Part shown: positions 25,944 through 34,342 of the stretch, one piece after another | Numbering within the stretch: the first letter of the stretch is position 1 | Layout of the letters: each line of letters begins with the position of its first letter | Origin: Flavobacterium collinsii | GTDB taxonomy: Bacteria > Bacteroidota > Bacteroidia > Flavobacteriales > Flavobacteriaceae | Direction of reading: 5' to 3' | Length of the DNA stretch: 43,732 bases | Assembly: GCF_902804485.1 (NCBI RefSeq) | Contig: NZ_CADCST010000084.1 | Span: 1 to 43,732 of the forward strand | Notes under the pieces: generated by a model | Databases searched by the model: none | Seen by the model: the letters and a program-made list of their open reading frames with translations, nothing else | What the model was told of the DNA's origin: nothing | Made by a program: the position numbers and the translations under genes

Positions 25944-27446
25944 TTAATCGACATCCCACCAAAGTTTAGCCAGCCAGCTGTTGTTGTTGTATTTGGCACT
26001 GGCGGCTAAGTAGTTTTGCCTATTACCAGTAGATTCTTCAGGCGGGTAAGGCATTCTTGATGGCATAATTCCGTTTGTTGTTGATCTTACGGTTGTTATT
26101 TTAATCAAAGTTGGAAGATTTAGGCGTCTATGATTACTGTAAGCTTCCATTCCGTTTAAGAATAAAGTGAGCCACTGCTGGGTTGCGATCTCTTCTAGCT
26201 CTTTTCCAGGTGTAAGGTTTTTTGTGGCTAAAAAGGCAGTAATAGCATCATTATCAATAATGCTGGCATCTTTAAAAATAATCCATTGTCTGATTCCGGC
26301 TTCAATTCCTTTTTTGTAAAGATTCTTAGTGTCACCTGTATATAGATTTCTAAAAGAAGCTTCTGCCAAAAGGAGTTGTGTTTCAGAGTAGGTGAGGTGC
26401 AGGTACGGAGCGCTGTTTTCGTATAGATAAGGTTGTATTTTAGATAGACCATTGTTTCCTCCGGGTACGAATTCGTATCCGTAGATGTTTGGGTTAATAC
26501 CAACATAATTGCCGTTAGCTATGGGTAAGAACCATATTTTTTTTCTAGGATCATCTCCCAGTGCATTTAGTATAGTGATGGTTGCACTGTCGTATAATTC
26601 ATTGCCTTTGAAGGCATGAGAAAGTCCATTACCATTGTTTGTGGCACCAGCTGTTTCGGGAGGAGTCGAGTCGTGTTTCATGAAACAATTGTCGCCATTG
26701 CCTGCAAATATGCCATTCGTGACTGCTTTTTGAATTTGCTCTTTGGCGAGGGTGGGATCTACTTTTGAAATTCTCATCGCGCAGCGTAATCTCAATGAAT
26801 TAATCATTTTTTTCCATTTTGTGATATCACCAGCATAAAAAAGATCTCCTTTTATTGGATCGGTTCCTGATTGTAGTTGGTTATAAGCTTCGTCCAGAAG
26901 TTTAAAAAAGTCAGTGTAAATATCCTTTTGGCTGTCATATTTTGGATAGAGAATCTCTTTGTGATAGCCTAAGCCTGCTTCAAAATACGGGATATCGCCA
27001 TATAAATCTGTGAGGCGCTGAAAAGCCATAACTTTGAGCGTTTTTGCTAAGGCATTTGTATTTTTGTATTCCGGTTTTCCGTTGGTTCTCTCGGTGAGAT
27101 CTATGACATTGCGTATCAGTCCTCCACCATAATTTGCGTTCCAAAGTGCTCCTTGATATTCCGTACTGGCAGCGTAAAAAGAACCGTAAGTTGTAGTTGC
27201 CCATGCTGCGCCCACGTGCTGAACAAATCCTTCGCCATATATAAGATTGGCTCTCCACTGTTCAAAAATTCCGCCTGAAAGAGCGGCCTCAACTGCGGTC
27301 AATTGTAAGTGAGGAGCTACAGTTAAGAAAGATTCAGGATTGGTATTGGTTTCTCTAAAAAGTTCGTCGTTTGAACAATTGGTCGTGCTAAGTAATAGAA
27401 TTACGCCCAGCACGCAGTTCGTTAGATGTATTATATGTTTTTTCAT
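25944..27446 (-). CDS. SusD/RagB-family outer-membrane lipoprotein (pair 2)
   Basis: 500 residues if started at MKKHIIHLTNCVLGVILLLSTTNC; an ATG three codons upstream (27455) is also possible. The lipobox ends in the Cys of LSTTNCSNDELF, with acidic residues behind it. Motifs: ITKWKKMINSLRLRCAMRI, LHLTYSETQLLLAEASFRN and a C-terminal MEAYSNHRRLNLP. It belongs to the SusD/RagB group 2 type. It starts 18 bp after the susC2 stop and is followed by a strong terminator. Only moderately similar to the SusD at 20858, so the two pairs are paralogous and may bind different chain lengths or linkages. Confidence 0.93.
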   Translation of the reverse strand: MKKHIIHLTNCVLGVILLLSTTNCSNDELFRETNTNPESFLTVAPHLQLTAVEAALSGGIFEQWRANLIYGEGFVQHVGAAWATTTYGSFYAASTEYQGALWNANYGGGLIRNVIDLTERTNGKPEYKNTNALAKTLKVMAFQRLTDLYGDIPYFEAGLGYHKEILYPKYDSQKDIYTDFFKLLDEAYNQLQSGTDPIKGDLFYAGDITKWKKMINSLRLRCAMRISKVDPTLAKEQIQKAVTNGIFAGNGDNCFMKHDSTPPETAGATNNGNGLSHAFKGNELYDSATITILNALGDDPRKKIWFLPIANGNYVGINPNIYGYEFVPGGNNGLSKIQPYLYENSAPYLHLTYSETQLLLAEASFRNLYTGDTKNLYKKGIEAGIRQWIIFKDASIIDNDAITAFLATKNLTPGKELEEIATQQWLTLFLNGMEAYSNHRRLNLPTLIKITTVRSTTNGIMPSRMPYPPEESTGNRQNYLAASAKYNNNSWLAKLWWDVD

Positions 27447-27464
27447 TTGGATCAAATTTGAGAA

Positions 27465-30400
27465 TTAGAATGATAATTGTAAGTTAAAGCCATAAGATCT
27501 TCTGTAGGGTAAAGAACCATACTCAAACCCTTGCCCGTTTCCGTTAGTATAGGTAGATTCCGGATCGATATTCGGAACTTTAGAATATACATTCCATAGA
27601 TTTCTACCGATAATAGAAAATTTAAATCTTTCGAATCCTGTGCCTTTTAGCCATTTTTTTGGAAAATCATAACCTATAGAAGCTTCTCTAAGTTTAACAT
27701 AGGAGGCGTCATAAACAAAAGGTTCCGGTGTAGTGCTGTCACCATACAAACTTCTCCAGTACGTTTGAGGATTTACAGGTCTTGTATTGTTTTGGTAGGT
27801 TACATTTCCATTTGTGTCTTTAACTTCGGTTACGCCTGGTACAATAAGACCTGCGGTTGGAGTTAATTTGCCTATGTCTTCTAATGTTTTTCCTGCTGCA
27901 ACCTGCTGGGCAACCCATGCATTGTATCCGTCTCTTCCTTCCAGGGTTTCATTTGTTAGTCCGTTATAAGCGGCATAAGCATTGGTCATTGAATAAACCT
28001 TGCCTCCAAATTTCATGTCAAAATTGGCTCGTATACTAATTCCTTTATACGAAAATTCATTGGTTACGCCGCCAATCCAGTCTGGAGCAGTTCTTCCTAA
28101 ACTCTCATAGCCATCGGTTAAAAGTGGAAGTCCGTTCGATCCGATAATGACTTGTCCATCAGGCGATCGCTGTAATTTTCTTCCGTAAATTTCAGTAGAA
28201 CTTTCTCCTACTTTGGCAACAATTTGCGCGCCGGCCCATCTTGCGTTGGATACTACTTGTGTGTTAGTTTGATCTGTTAATTCCAGTAAAGTGTTTCTGT
28301 TTCTTGCAAAGTTCAGGGTCATGTCCCAATTGAATCCATCGGGATTTCTAAAAATTCCCCCAGTTATTAAGGCTTCAAAACCTTTGTTTTCAACTGCACC
28401 GGCATTGGCATTAACCCCTACAAAGCCAGAGGCCTGTGAAACGTTTAATACGATTAACTGGTTTTTAGTTCTGGTGTAATAATAGGACAAATCAAGCTGT
28501 AAGCGATTTTTAAAAAATCCTAAATCAGCACCTACCTCGTAACTTGTGGTAAATTCGGGTTTTAAGGTATTGTTCGGAAGAATGCCGTTTGTTATAGAGC
28601 CTATAGAATTGCCGTATAATGGTTTAGATTGTATGTTGTAATAAAGAGCTGTATTGTAAGGAGTCTCCAGTGCTTTTGCGGTTCCGGCCCATGAAGCCCT
28701 GATTTTTCCAAAGGTTAATACATCGCTTTTAATATCGAAACCATCAGTAAAGATAAAGCTGGAAGATATTGACGGATAAAAGAAGGAATAGTTATTATTG
28801 CCTGATGTGCCAACAGCTGAGGCTAATGTTGAATTCCAGTCGTTACGTCCCGTAAAATCTAAAAACAGATAGTTTTTATAATTGGTTCTTAAATACGAGT
28901 ATATAGAGCGTACTAGTATTTCGTCGTTTGTTTTTGGACTTAGTATGCTGGATACAAAATTAGCTTGTTTGTTGATTCCGTTCGTAATCATATCACTAAG
29001 TGCAGCTCCCGAGATTATTCTTTGGGAATTTCTTTGATTGGCTCCAACACCAAAGGTTACGTTAAAATCGCCAAACGATTTTTGAGCATTTAATAAAGCT
29101 TCTGTGTTGTATTCCTGGAAGGTGGTTGTGTTGTTGATTAAGGATCCAGTTTGTCTGGATAACCATGTGCTTCCGGCGTTGACAAAATCGGAACTTTCAA
29201 ATGTAAAGCGGTCAATTCCTGCTCTTGCGGTAGCGCTTAACCAATTGGTAATAGCGTAAGTGGCACTGAAATTTCCTAAAATTCTGTTCTTTTGCGTTTC
29301 GTTTTTATTTTCGTTTATTACAAAATAGGGATTTAGTCTGTTGGGGTCTGCGTTCCATGGATAATATCTGCCGTTTGGGTCTTCGTAATTTTTTAACCAA
29401 GCCTGGTCAATGTTTGGAGCTATTGCGGCTACAGATAATCCGAGATTTCCGGCATCATCTGATAAAGAAGGTCTGTTATCTGTGTTTTCGGTAACATAGC
29501 TAAACTTTGCGTCCAGAGTTAATTTCTGAATTTGAGAGTTAACTCCTAACGTGAAGGTATTTCTTTTTAAGCCGCTTTTAGGAACTATATCAGTAGCGTC
29601 GAGATTGGAATAATTTAATCTAAAGCTGGTATTGTCTCCTCCTCCTGATAAACTGAAGCTGTTATTAATACTTACCCCGGTTCTGAAAAAATCTTTAATG
29701 TTATTTTTTACATTTTCATAGGGTTTGTAAGATCCGTCAAAGATTCTTGTCGTTGTGTTGCCAGCTGATCCGAATTTTGGCCCCCAAGCACTGGTAGTGG
29801 CGTTTTTTCCATTCGCAATATCATTTGGATTTGGGAGTAGACCATTTGCTCCCGTACCATATTCTCTTTGGAAATCTTTATAGGTTGTATTGATATGATC
29901 AAAGGTAGTTGTACCGTTGTATTCTGCTTTTAAAGAGTTTCTTTTTCCTTTTTTTGTGGTGATAACAATAACCCCATTGGCTCCTCGCTCGCCATAAAGT
30001 GCGCTGGCAGCTCCTCCTTTCAGAACAGAAATATTTTCAATGTCGTCCATGTTTAAGCTGGATAGTCCGTCCCCATTGTCGGCTCCTTCTGAGTATCTTC
30101 CCGATTTAGAATCGGTTATTGCGGCTAATCCGGTATTTCCTAAAGTAACACCGTCGACTACAAATAAAGGTTGGTTGTCGCCGCTAATCGATCGGTTTCC
30201 TCTTATGACAATGCGGGAACTGCTTCCAAACCCCCCTGTAGTTTGTGAGATGTTAACCCCTGCGACTTTTCCGTATAAAGATTGTGCTACGCTTAGTGTG
30301 GGATTATCTGCTAAATCTTTTCCTTTTACATCCTGAAAGGAATAGCCAAGTTCTTTTCTTTCTCTTTTGATGCCTAATGCGGTAACTACCACGCCGGAAA

Positions 30401-30698
30401 GGGCTGTTGCAGCAGCTTCTTTTAGTTTTATGTTGAGGTTGTTAGAATTGCCTATTAGGATATTTTGTGGTTCTAATCCTAAAAAGGAAATTGTCAGTGT
30501 TTTTCCTTCTTGTACGTCGATAGAGAATTTACCATCAAAATCGGTTGTAGTGCCTCTTTTTTCTTCTTTTATGCTTATGGATGCTCCCGGTATCGAGATG
30601 CCATTGGTATCGGTCACCGTTCCTTTGATGGTTTTTACTTGCGCCTGGGTGACCTGTATCGCAAAAAAGAACATAAATAATAAAATAGTTTGTTTCAT
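27465..30698 (-). CDS. SusC/RagA-family TonB-dependent transporter (pair 2)
   Basis: 1077 residues. Signal peptide MKQTILLFMFFFAIQVTQAQ, then a CarboxypepD_reg-like domain (about 25-95: IKGTVTDTNGISIPGASISI), a plug domain with LYGKVAGVNIS and the SusC motif NISVLKGGAASALYGERGANGVIVI (about 225-250), and the barrel ending in YGFNLQLSF. A complete, typical-length transporter. Paired with susD2 18 bp downstream. Its predicted promoter lies about 330 bp upstream at 31028-31092, so the mRNA would have an unusually long leader, which contains a 42-codon frame at 30857-30985. Confidence 0.95.
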   Translation of the reverse strand: MKQTILLFMFFFAIQVTQAQVKTIKGTVTDTNGISIPGASISIKEEKRGTTTDFDGKFSIDVQEGKTLTISFLGLEPQNILIGNSNNLNIKLKEAAATALSGVVVTALGIKRERKELGYSFQDVKGKDLADNPTLSVAQSLYGKVAGVNISQTTGGFGSSSRIVIRGNRSISGDNQPLFVVDGVTLGNTGLAAITDSKSGRYSEGADNGDGLSSLNMDDIENISVLKGGAASALYGERGANGVIVITTKKGKRNSLKAEYNGTTTFDHINTTYKDFQREYGTGANGLLPNPNDIANGKNATTSAWGPKFGSAGNTTTRIFDGSYKPYENVKNNIKDFFRTGVSINNSFSLSGGGDNTSFRLNYSNLDATDIVPKSGLKRNTFTLGVNSQIQKLTLDAKFSYVTENTDNRPSLSDDAGNLGLSVAAIAPNIDQAWLKNYEDPNGRYYPWNADPNRLNPYFVINENKNETQKNRILGNFSATYAITNWLSATARAGIDRFTFESSDFVNAGSTWLSRQTGSLINNTTTFQEYNTEALLNAQKSFGDFNVTFGVGANQRNSQRIISGAALSDMITNGINKQANFVSSILSPKTNDEILVRSIYSYLRTNYKNYLFLDFTGRNDWNSTLASAVGTSGNNNYSFFYPSISSSFIFTDGFDIKSDVLTFGKIRASWAGTAKALETPYNTALYYNIQSKPLYGNSIGSITNGILPNNTLKPEFTTSYEVGADLGFFKNRLQLDLSYYYTRTKNQLIVLNVSQASGFVGVNANAGAVENKGFEALITGGIFRNPDGFNWDMTLNFARNRNTLLELTDQTNTQVVSNARWAGAQIVAKVGESSTEIYGRKLQRSPDGQVIIGSNGLPLLTDGYESLGRTAPDWIGGVTNEFSYKGISIRANFDMKFGGKVYSMTNAYAAYNGLTNETLEGRDGYNAWVAQQVAAGKTLEDIGKLTPTAGLIVPGVTEVKDTNGNVTYQNNTRPVNPQTYWRSLYGDSTTPEPFVYDASYVKLREASIGYDFPKKWLKGTGFERFKFSIIGRNLWNVYSKVPNIDPESTYTNGNGQGFEYGSLPYRRSYGFNLQLSF

Positions 30699-30856
30699 TC
30701 TTTGGGTTTTTAGTTAGTTGAGGTTTATTGATTGATTGTTTTTTTGTTTCACTGGTGAGGTGAAAGAATTTCTTAATTCGTTTCCTGAAGACGAATTATT
30801 ACAAATAGAATCCTGCTACTTTTACTACAGTTGTGGTCTTTACTGTAGCTTTAGTA

Positions 30857-30985
30857 TTATGCTTTAAAGAACAAGGAATCTACTTGTGTTATTTTAGTGA
30901 TTTGCTTTTTTATTGCAAATGATTCGTGACTGTTTGTAAGAATCATTGTTGGCGGTGCGCCCTTTAAAACTGGGTGTTTTTTCAT
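30857..30985 (-). CDS. Possible 42-residue leader peptide upstream of susC2
   Basis: ATG at 30983-30985 to TAA at 30857-30859 encodes a peptide starting MKKHPVLKGAPPTMILTNSH. It lies inside the predicted 320-base leader of susC2. Shifting one frame near TTCTTTAAAG lets the reading continue as LKHNTKATVKTTTVVKVAGF, then YL and stop, which also looks protein-like; so it may be a frameshifted longer gene or a leader with two phases. I do not recognise it. The remainder of the 30699-31225 gap holds the susC2 promoter and nothing else I can name. Confidence 0.35.
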   Translation of the reverse strand: MKKHPVLKGAPPTMILTNSHESFAIKKQITKITQVDSLFFKA

Positions 30986-31027
30986 AATTAAGTGTTTTTT
31001 AAGGTGTTGTGTTTTTTAATCAGCGGT

Positions 31028-31092
31028 CAAATATATATAAATTATATTCATTGTTAGCAATATTTTCGCATAAATTGTGCAAGATTTTTGCA
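31028..31092 (-). promoter_or_regulatory. susC2 promoter with four GCA triplets in 11-bp phase
   Basis: Minus-strand -7 box TATATTTG (31028-31035). Upstream, GCA at 31057, 31068, 31079 and 31090 are spaced exactly 11 bp. The layout TCAAATATATAT...ATTCATT...GCA closely matches susC1, with the first GCA 29 bp from the box (28 bp there). Confidence 0.6.
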
Positions 31093-31225
31093 TAATTTTT
31101 TCAAATAATGTTTTTTTATTCTGAAAAATCCGATATTTACTAGGCTTGTGGCTCTTTGTAGGAGGGTTTGTGAAACTCAAATCTTGTTTGGGCTTTTTGT
31201 TTTAAAAAAAAGGTATTTTTACCAT

Positions 31226-31993
31226 ATGAAAATCGCACTTATACAATCAAATCTTTACTGGGAGAATGCTTTAGAGAATAGAAGGCAATTTGAGGCCAAA
31301 ATCAATTTAATTGATGCTGACGTTAATCTGATCGTGTTGCCGGAAATGTTTTCAACGGGATTTACGATGAATGCCGCAGCTGTTGCCGAAACGATGCAAG
31401 GGGAGACTATCTCCTGGATACAGTCTTTGGCGAAACAAAAAAATGCAGCTATTGTGGGAAGTCTTGTTATTGTGGAGAACGAGAAGTATTACAATCGAAT
31501 GGTATTTGTTTTTCCGTCAGGTGAAATTCAATATTACAACAAGCGCCATTTGTTTTCGCTTGCAGGAGAAGATCAGTTTTATACCAGAGGAGATGAAAAA
31601 GTAATTGTGAATTATCTGAATTGGAAGATTTGCCTGCAGGTTTGTTATGACTTGAGATTTCCCGTTTTTGCCAGAAATGTAGAAAACTACGATTTATTGC
31701 TGTATGTGGCCAACTGGCCAAAAGTGCGAACCAATGCTTGGGATGTTTTGCTTAAAGCCCGTGCGATCGAAAATCTAAGTTATGTGATTGGGGTTAACAG
31801 AGTAGGGCTGGACGCCAATAATTTTGAACATACTGGACATTCGCAAGCGGTGGATTTTTTAGGAAATTATATTCTGGAACCACAGGAAACTGAAGATACT
31901 TTTGTGGTGGAATTGGATAAAAATTCGATGTTGGAAACCCGAAAAAAACTTGATTTTTTAAGTGATAAAGACCAGTTTAGAATCGATTTTTGA
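31226..31993 (+). CDS. Nitrilase-superfamily amidohydrolase, omega-amidase (YafV/Nit2-like)
   Basis: 255 residues from MKIALIQSNL (ATG 31226); an upstream ATG at 31148 adds 26 residues without family character. The Glu-Lys-Cys triad is visible: Glu40 in LPEMFSTGF, Lys106 in YNKRHLF and Cys140 in QVCYDLRFP. The pattern LPEMFSTGFTMN and ANWPKVRTNAWDVLLKARAIEN (with NRVG after it) is typical of YafV-type enzymes. These deamidate 2-oxoglutaramate or 2-oxosuccinamate, repairing by-products of transamination, in the cytoplasm. It converges with the Coa1-like gene with only 15 bp between stops. Confidence 0.9.
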   Translation: MKIALIQSNLYWENALENRRQFEAKINLIDADVNLIVLPEMFSTGFTMNAAAVAETMQGETISWIQSLAKQKNAAIVGSLVIVENEKYYNRMVFVFPSGEIQYYNKRHLFSLAGEDQFYTRGDEKVIVNYLNWKICLQVCYDLRFPVFARNVENYDLLLYVANWPKVRTNAWDVLLKARAIENLSYVIGVNRVGLDANNFEHTGHSQAVDFLGNYILEPQETEDTFVVELDKNSMLETRKKLDFLSDKDQFRIDF

Positions 31994-32008
31994 TTCTAAT
32001 TCGAAAGC

Positions 32009-32455
32009 TTATTTTTGAGGTTCTTCTAAGACGATAATTTCGTTTTCAGGATTTTTGGTGCGGACAGTAATTTTTTGGTACTTCCATTCTGTTCCTTTTT
32101 TGATAGCAGAAAGGTCTAGTTTTCCCTTTCTTTTGGCTCCGTTGATTCTAACGGATAAGCGGACAGTATTGTGGTTGTTGGAATAAAGAATGTTGCCTTC
32201 TAAAATTGCTAATTGATCAATCGGCTCAATTTTTCCAACATTTTCAAGGACGTTTGGGTTCTTGTTGGCTTTTTCAATTGCCTGTTCAAAAAGCAAATTG
32301 TCGGAATATGCCTGAGCGATATCGGTTATGTTTTCTTTGGAAGTTGAAGCTGCCAGGATTCCGATTAAAAAAAGTACAGCTATCAGGATTATAGGTAAAA
32401 CCCATTTCCAGTTTCTTTTTAACCAATTTTCTTTTTCAATCAAATCGTTTTCCAT
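32009..32455 (-). CDS. Coa1/Tim21-like membrane protein
   Basis: 148 residues. Residues 1-15 are polar, followed by a Trp/Lys-rich start of one membrane helix (KRNWKWVLPIILIAVLFLIGILAAST, about 14-38), then a soluble domain of about 105 residues with the sequence AIEKANKNPNVLENVG and a beta-rich end (GNILYSNNHNTVRLSVRINGAKRKGKL). This arrangement matches the cytochrome oxidase assembly factor 1 (Coa1) family seen in many Bacteroidota, where the function is not settled. It lies 24 bp after the stop of the lipoprotein gene on the same strand and is probably co-transcribed with it. Confidence 0.7.
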   Translation of the reverse strand: MENDLIEKENWLKRNWKWVLPIILIAVLFLIGILAASTSKENITDIAQAYSDNLLFEQAIEKANKNPNVLENVGKIEPIDQLAILEGNILYSNNHNTVRLSVRINGAKRKGKLDLSAIKKGTEWKYQKITVRTKNPENEIIVLEEPQK

Positions 32456-32479
32456 ATTGGTGTATTCGGGCGTTAAAAT

Positions 32480-34168
32480 CTAGAAGGCTTTTCTTTTCTT
32501 CTCGTCTTCTTTTTTCTTTTTCTCGATCTGTTTTTTCTCCACTTCAGGGTTGTAGGGAACGCTTAAATCAATGGCCTGATCGACATCCCAATTGGTTCGG
32601 ACATCTACATTGGTTTGAAAATAGAATACTTCTTCAGCGTATTTTTTATTCAGGAAATCACCCGAGTCATATATTTTGTTCTTATTGTCGTCATAGATTA
32701 TTCGAATCGTAAATTTATCAGGGACTAATAGATTAAATTCAATTTTAGTTTTGCCTTCCGAGTAATCACTTGCATATACCACATCTCCTTTAGCGTTAGT
32801 CGCTTCGACTATAATTGGAAAACGTTTCACATTTTGCAGGTTCAAAACAAGATTTCCGTAATCGGCAGGTACTTTTGTGCTTAGTTTAATGGCAAGGGTA
32901 TCGTTAGATTTTTCATAAAAATCAGTCAGTGCACCTGGGAAAAAGGTTATATTGTATTTTTCAACAGGCTCTTTTTTGAAATCAACATAGAATTTTTGTT
33001 CAAATTCATCATATTCTGTGGTGAAATCTACAGCAACTGAGTCCTTGTTAACCAGTTTAATTTTTGATTTGTCAAACTTTACCAGCGGAGTGGCTGATTC
33101 TAAGGTAAAACGATCTCTGAAATTGATGTTTCCGTTTTGAACGGCTGTTATGTTTAAAGTGTCTTTCTTTTGGTCTTTAATTTTTAGGCTAAATCTTTTG
33201 TTGTATTTGTCTTTGCTGACTTCTAGAGATAAAGAATCGGCTTTTAGGGGTTTGTACCAAATTTGTAAGGAATCTTTTTTAGGAAAAGCGGTAACAATCG
33301 TTTGCAAAGTTTCATTGCCGTGTTTCAGGACAACTTTGGGTTTAGAAAGTTTGAAGTTTTGTTTGCCTTCGTAGGGAAGATAGAGTTTATTTCCTGATGC
33401 CTGTATTGGTTTTAATGCTTTGAAAGGAAGTACTTCCTTGAACAATTCGAGCTCAAAAATAGTATCGTTCGGAACGGTGATATAATGTTTGATAAACCCG
33501 ATTTTGTCATCTTTAGGGTTGTATCGGTTGTTGTTTCCTTTGTCTTTCATTGCTACCAACAGGTATTTTCCGGCCTTTAAATTTTCTAATTTAAAAGTAC
33601 GCAAACTGTCCAGAGTGTTTGTGATGTAGCGTGGACTCTGTTTGTAAATCAAAGAATCTTTATAAGTATCGTTAACTTCATATAGCATTACTGAAACAAA
33701 ATTATCAACGTTTTTTTCATACGAATCTTTGATTTGCCCACTTATAGAGAGAGAATCAATATACGGGCCTGTCGAGAAAACATATTTAAACTGGTTTATC
33801 GAGTTTCCTTCATTATTGTCTGCAATACTTTGTCCGAAGTTAAAACTGTACGTAGTGTTTGGCAGTAAAGTATCTTTTATTTTGATGGTGATTACTTTAC
33901 TTGCGGTAGTTGGTAAAATTAACGGCTCACGTTTCATAGGAGGTGAAATGATAAGCTGTTTGTTGAGGTTTTTAAGTTTTACGTACTCATCAAATCCCAG
34001 AATAATTTCATTTCCTTTAAAATCAGTACTGAAATTTTTAGGCGAGCTGTATTTTAAAACCGGAGCCAGCGTATCTTTTAGTCCGCCGGTAATGCTTCCG
34101 CGTTTGGCACAGCTTAACATAAAAAAGACCAGTAAAAATGCAATATATCTAAAGTTGTTTTTCAACAT
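32480..34168 (-). CDS. Ig-like domain lipoprotein (Big_5 type)
   Basis: 562 residues from MLKNNFRYIAFLLVFFMLSC (ATG at 34166-34168); an upstream ATG at 34192 would spoil the signal peptide. The lipobox Cys is in FMLSCAKRGS. An SbsA/Big_5-like domain follows at about 35-130 (APVLKYSSPKNFS, EIILGFDEYVKLKN). Several later beta-rich segments are less clear. The last 20 residues are almost all Lys and Glu (KKQIEKKKKEDEKKRK). Proteins of this build are common cell-envelope lipoproteins in Flavobacteriia with unknown role; several mention growth-related phenotypes, but none can be deduced here. Confidence 0.8.
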   Translation of the reverse strand: MLKNNFRYIAFLLVFFMLSCAKRGSITGGLKDTLAPVLKYSSPKNFSTDFKGNEIILGFDEYVKLKNLNKQLIISPPMKREPLILPTTASKVITIKIKDTLLPNTTYSFNFGQSIADNNEGNSINQFKYVFSTGPYIDSLSISGQIKDSYEKNVDNFVSVMLYEVNDTYKDSLIYKQSPRYITNTLDSLRTFKLENLKAGKYLLVAMKDKGNNNRYNPKDDKIGFIKHYITVPNDTIFELELFKEVLPFKALKPIQASGNKLYLPYEGKQNFKLSKPKVVLKHGNETLQTIVTAFPKKDSLQIWYKPLKADSLSLEVSKDKYNKRFSLKIKDQKKDTLNITAVQNGNINFRDRFTLESATPLVKFDKSKIKLVNKDSVAVDFTTEYDEFEQKFYVDFKKEPVEKYNITFFPGALTDFYEKSNDTLAIKLSTKVPADYGNLVLNLQNVKRFPIIVEATNAKGDVVYASDYSEGKTKIEFNLLVPDKFTIRIIYDDNKNKIYDSGDFLNKKYAEEVFYFQTNVDVRTNWDVDQAIDLSVPYNPEVEKKQIEKKKKEDEKKRKAF

Positions 34169-34307
34169 AACGGTTTCTGAATTTGATTGCACAAAATAAC
34201 AATTATATTTGCTTTAATTGAAACTTTTTAGCCATTTATTAGGATTTACAGCTTTTGCAAATTGCTCTTTTTTTTAAAATTCAAAACCATAACAGCGAAG
34301 AATTTCT

Positions 34308-34315
34308 TACTTTTG
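34308..34315 (+). promoter_or_regulatory. -7 element TACTTTTG before the TTG-started gene
   Basis: TACTTTTG matches TAnnTTTG and ends 27 bp before the TTG start at 34343. This supports the TTG as the true start, since a start further upstream would precede transcription. No -33 TTG is evident. Confidence 0.45.
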
Positions 34316-34342
34316 GGTTTAAAATGTAATTTTTCCTAAGTT

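Noticed and set aside
31148..31225. Longer start for the nitrilase at 31148.
   Set aside because: The family begins directly with the first beta strand (MKIALIQ), and the extra 26 residues are neither a signal peptide nor conserved in style.
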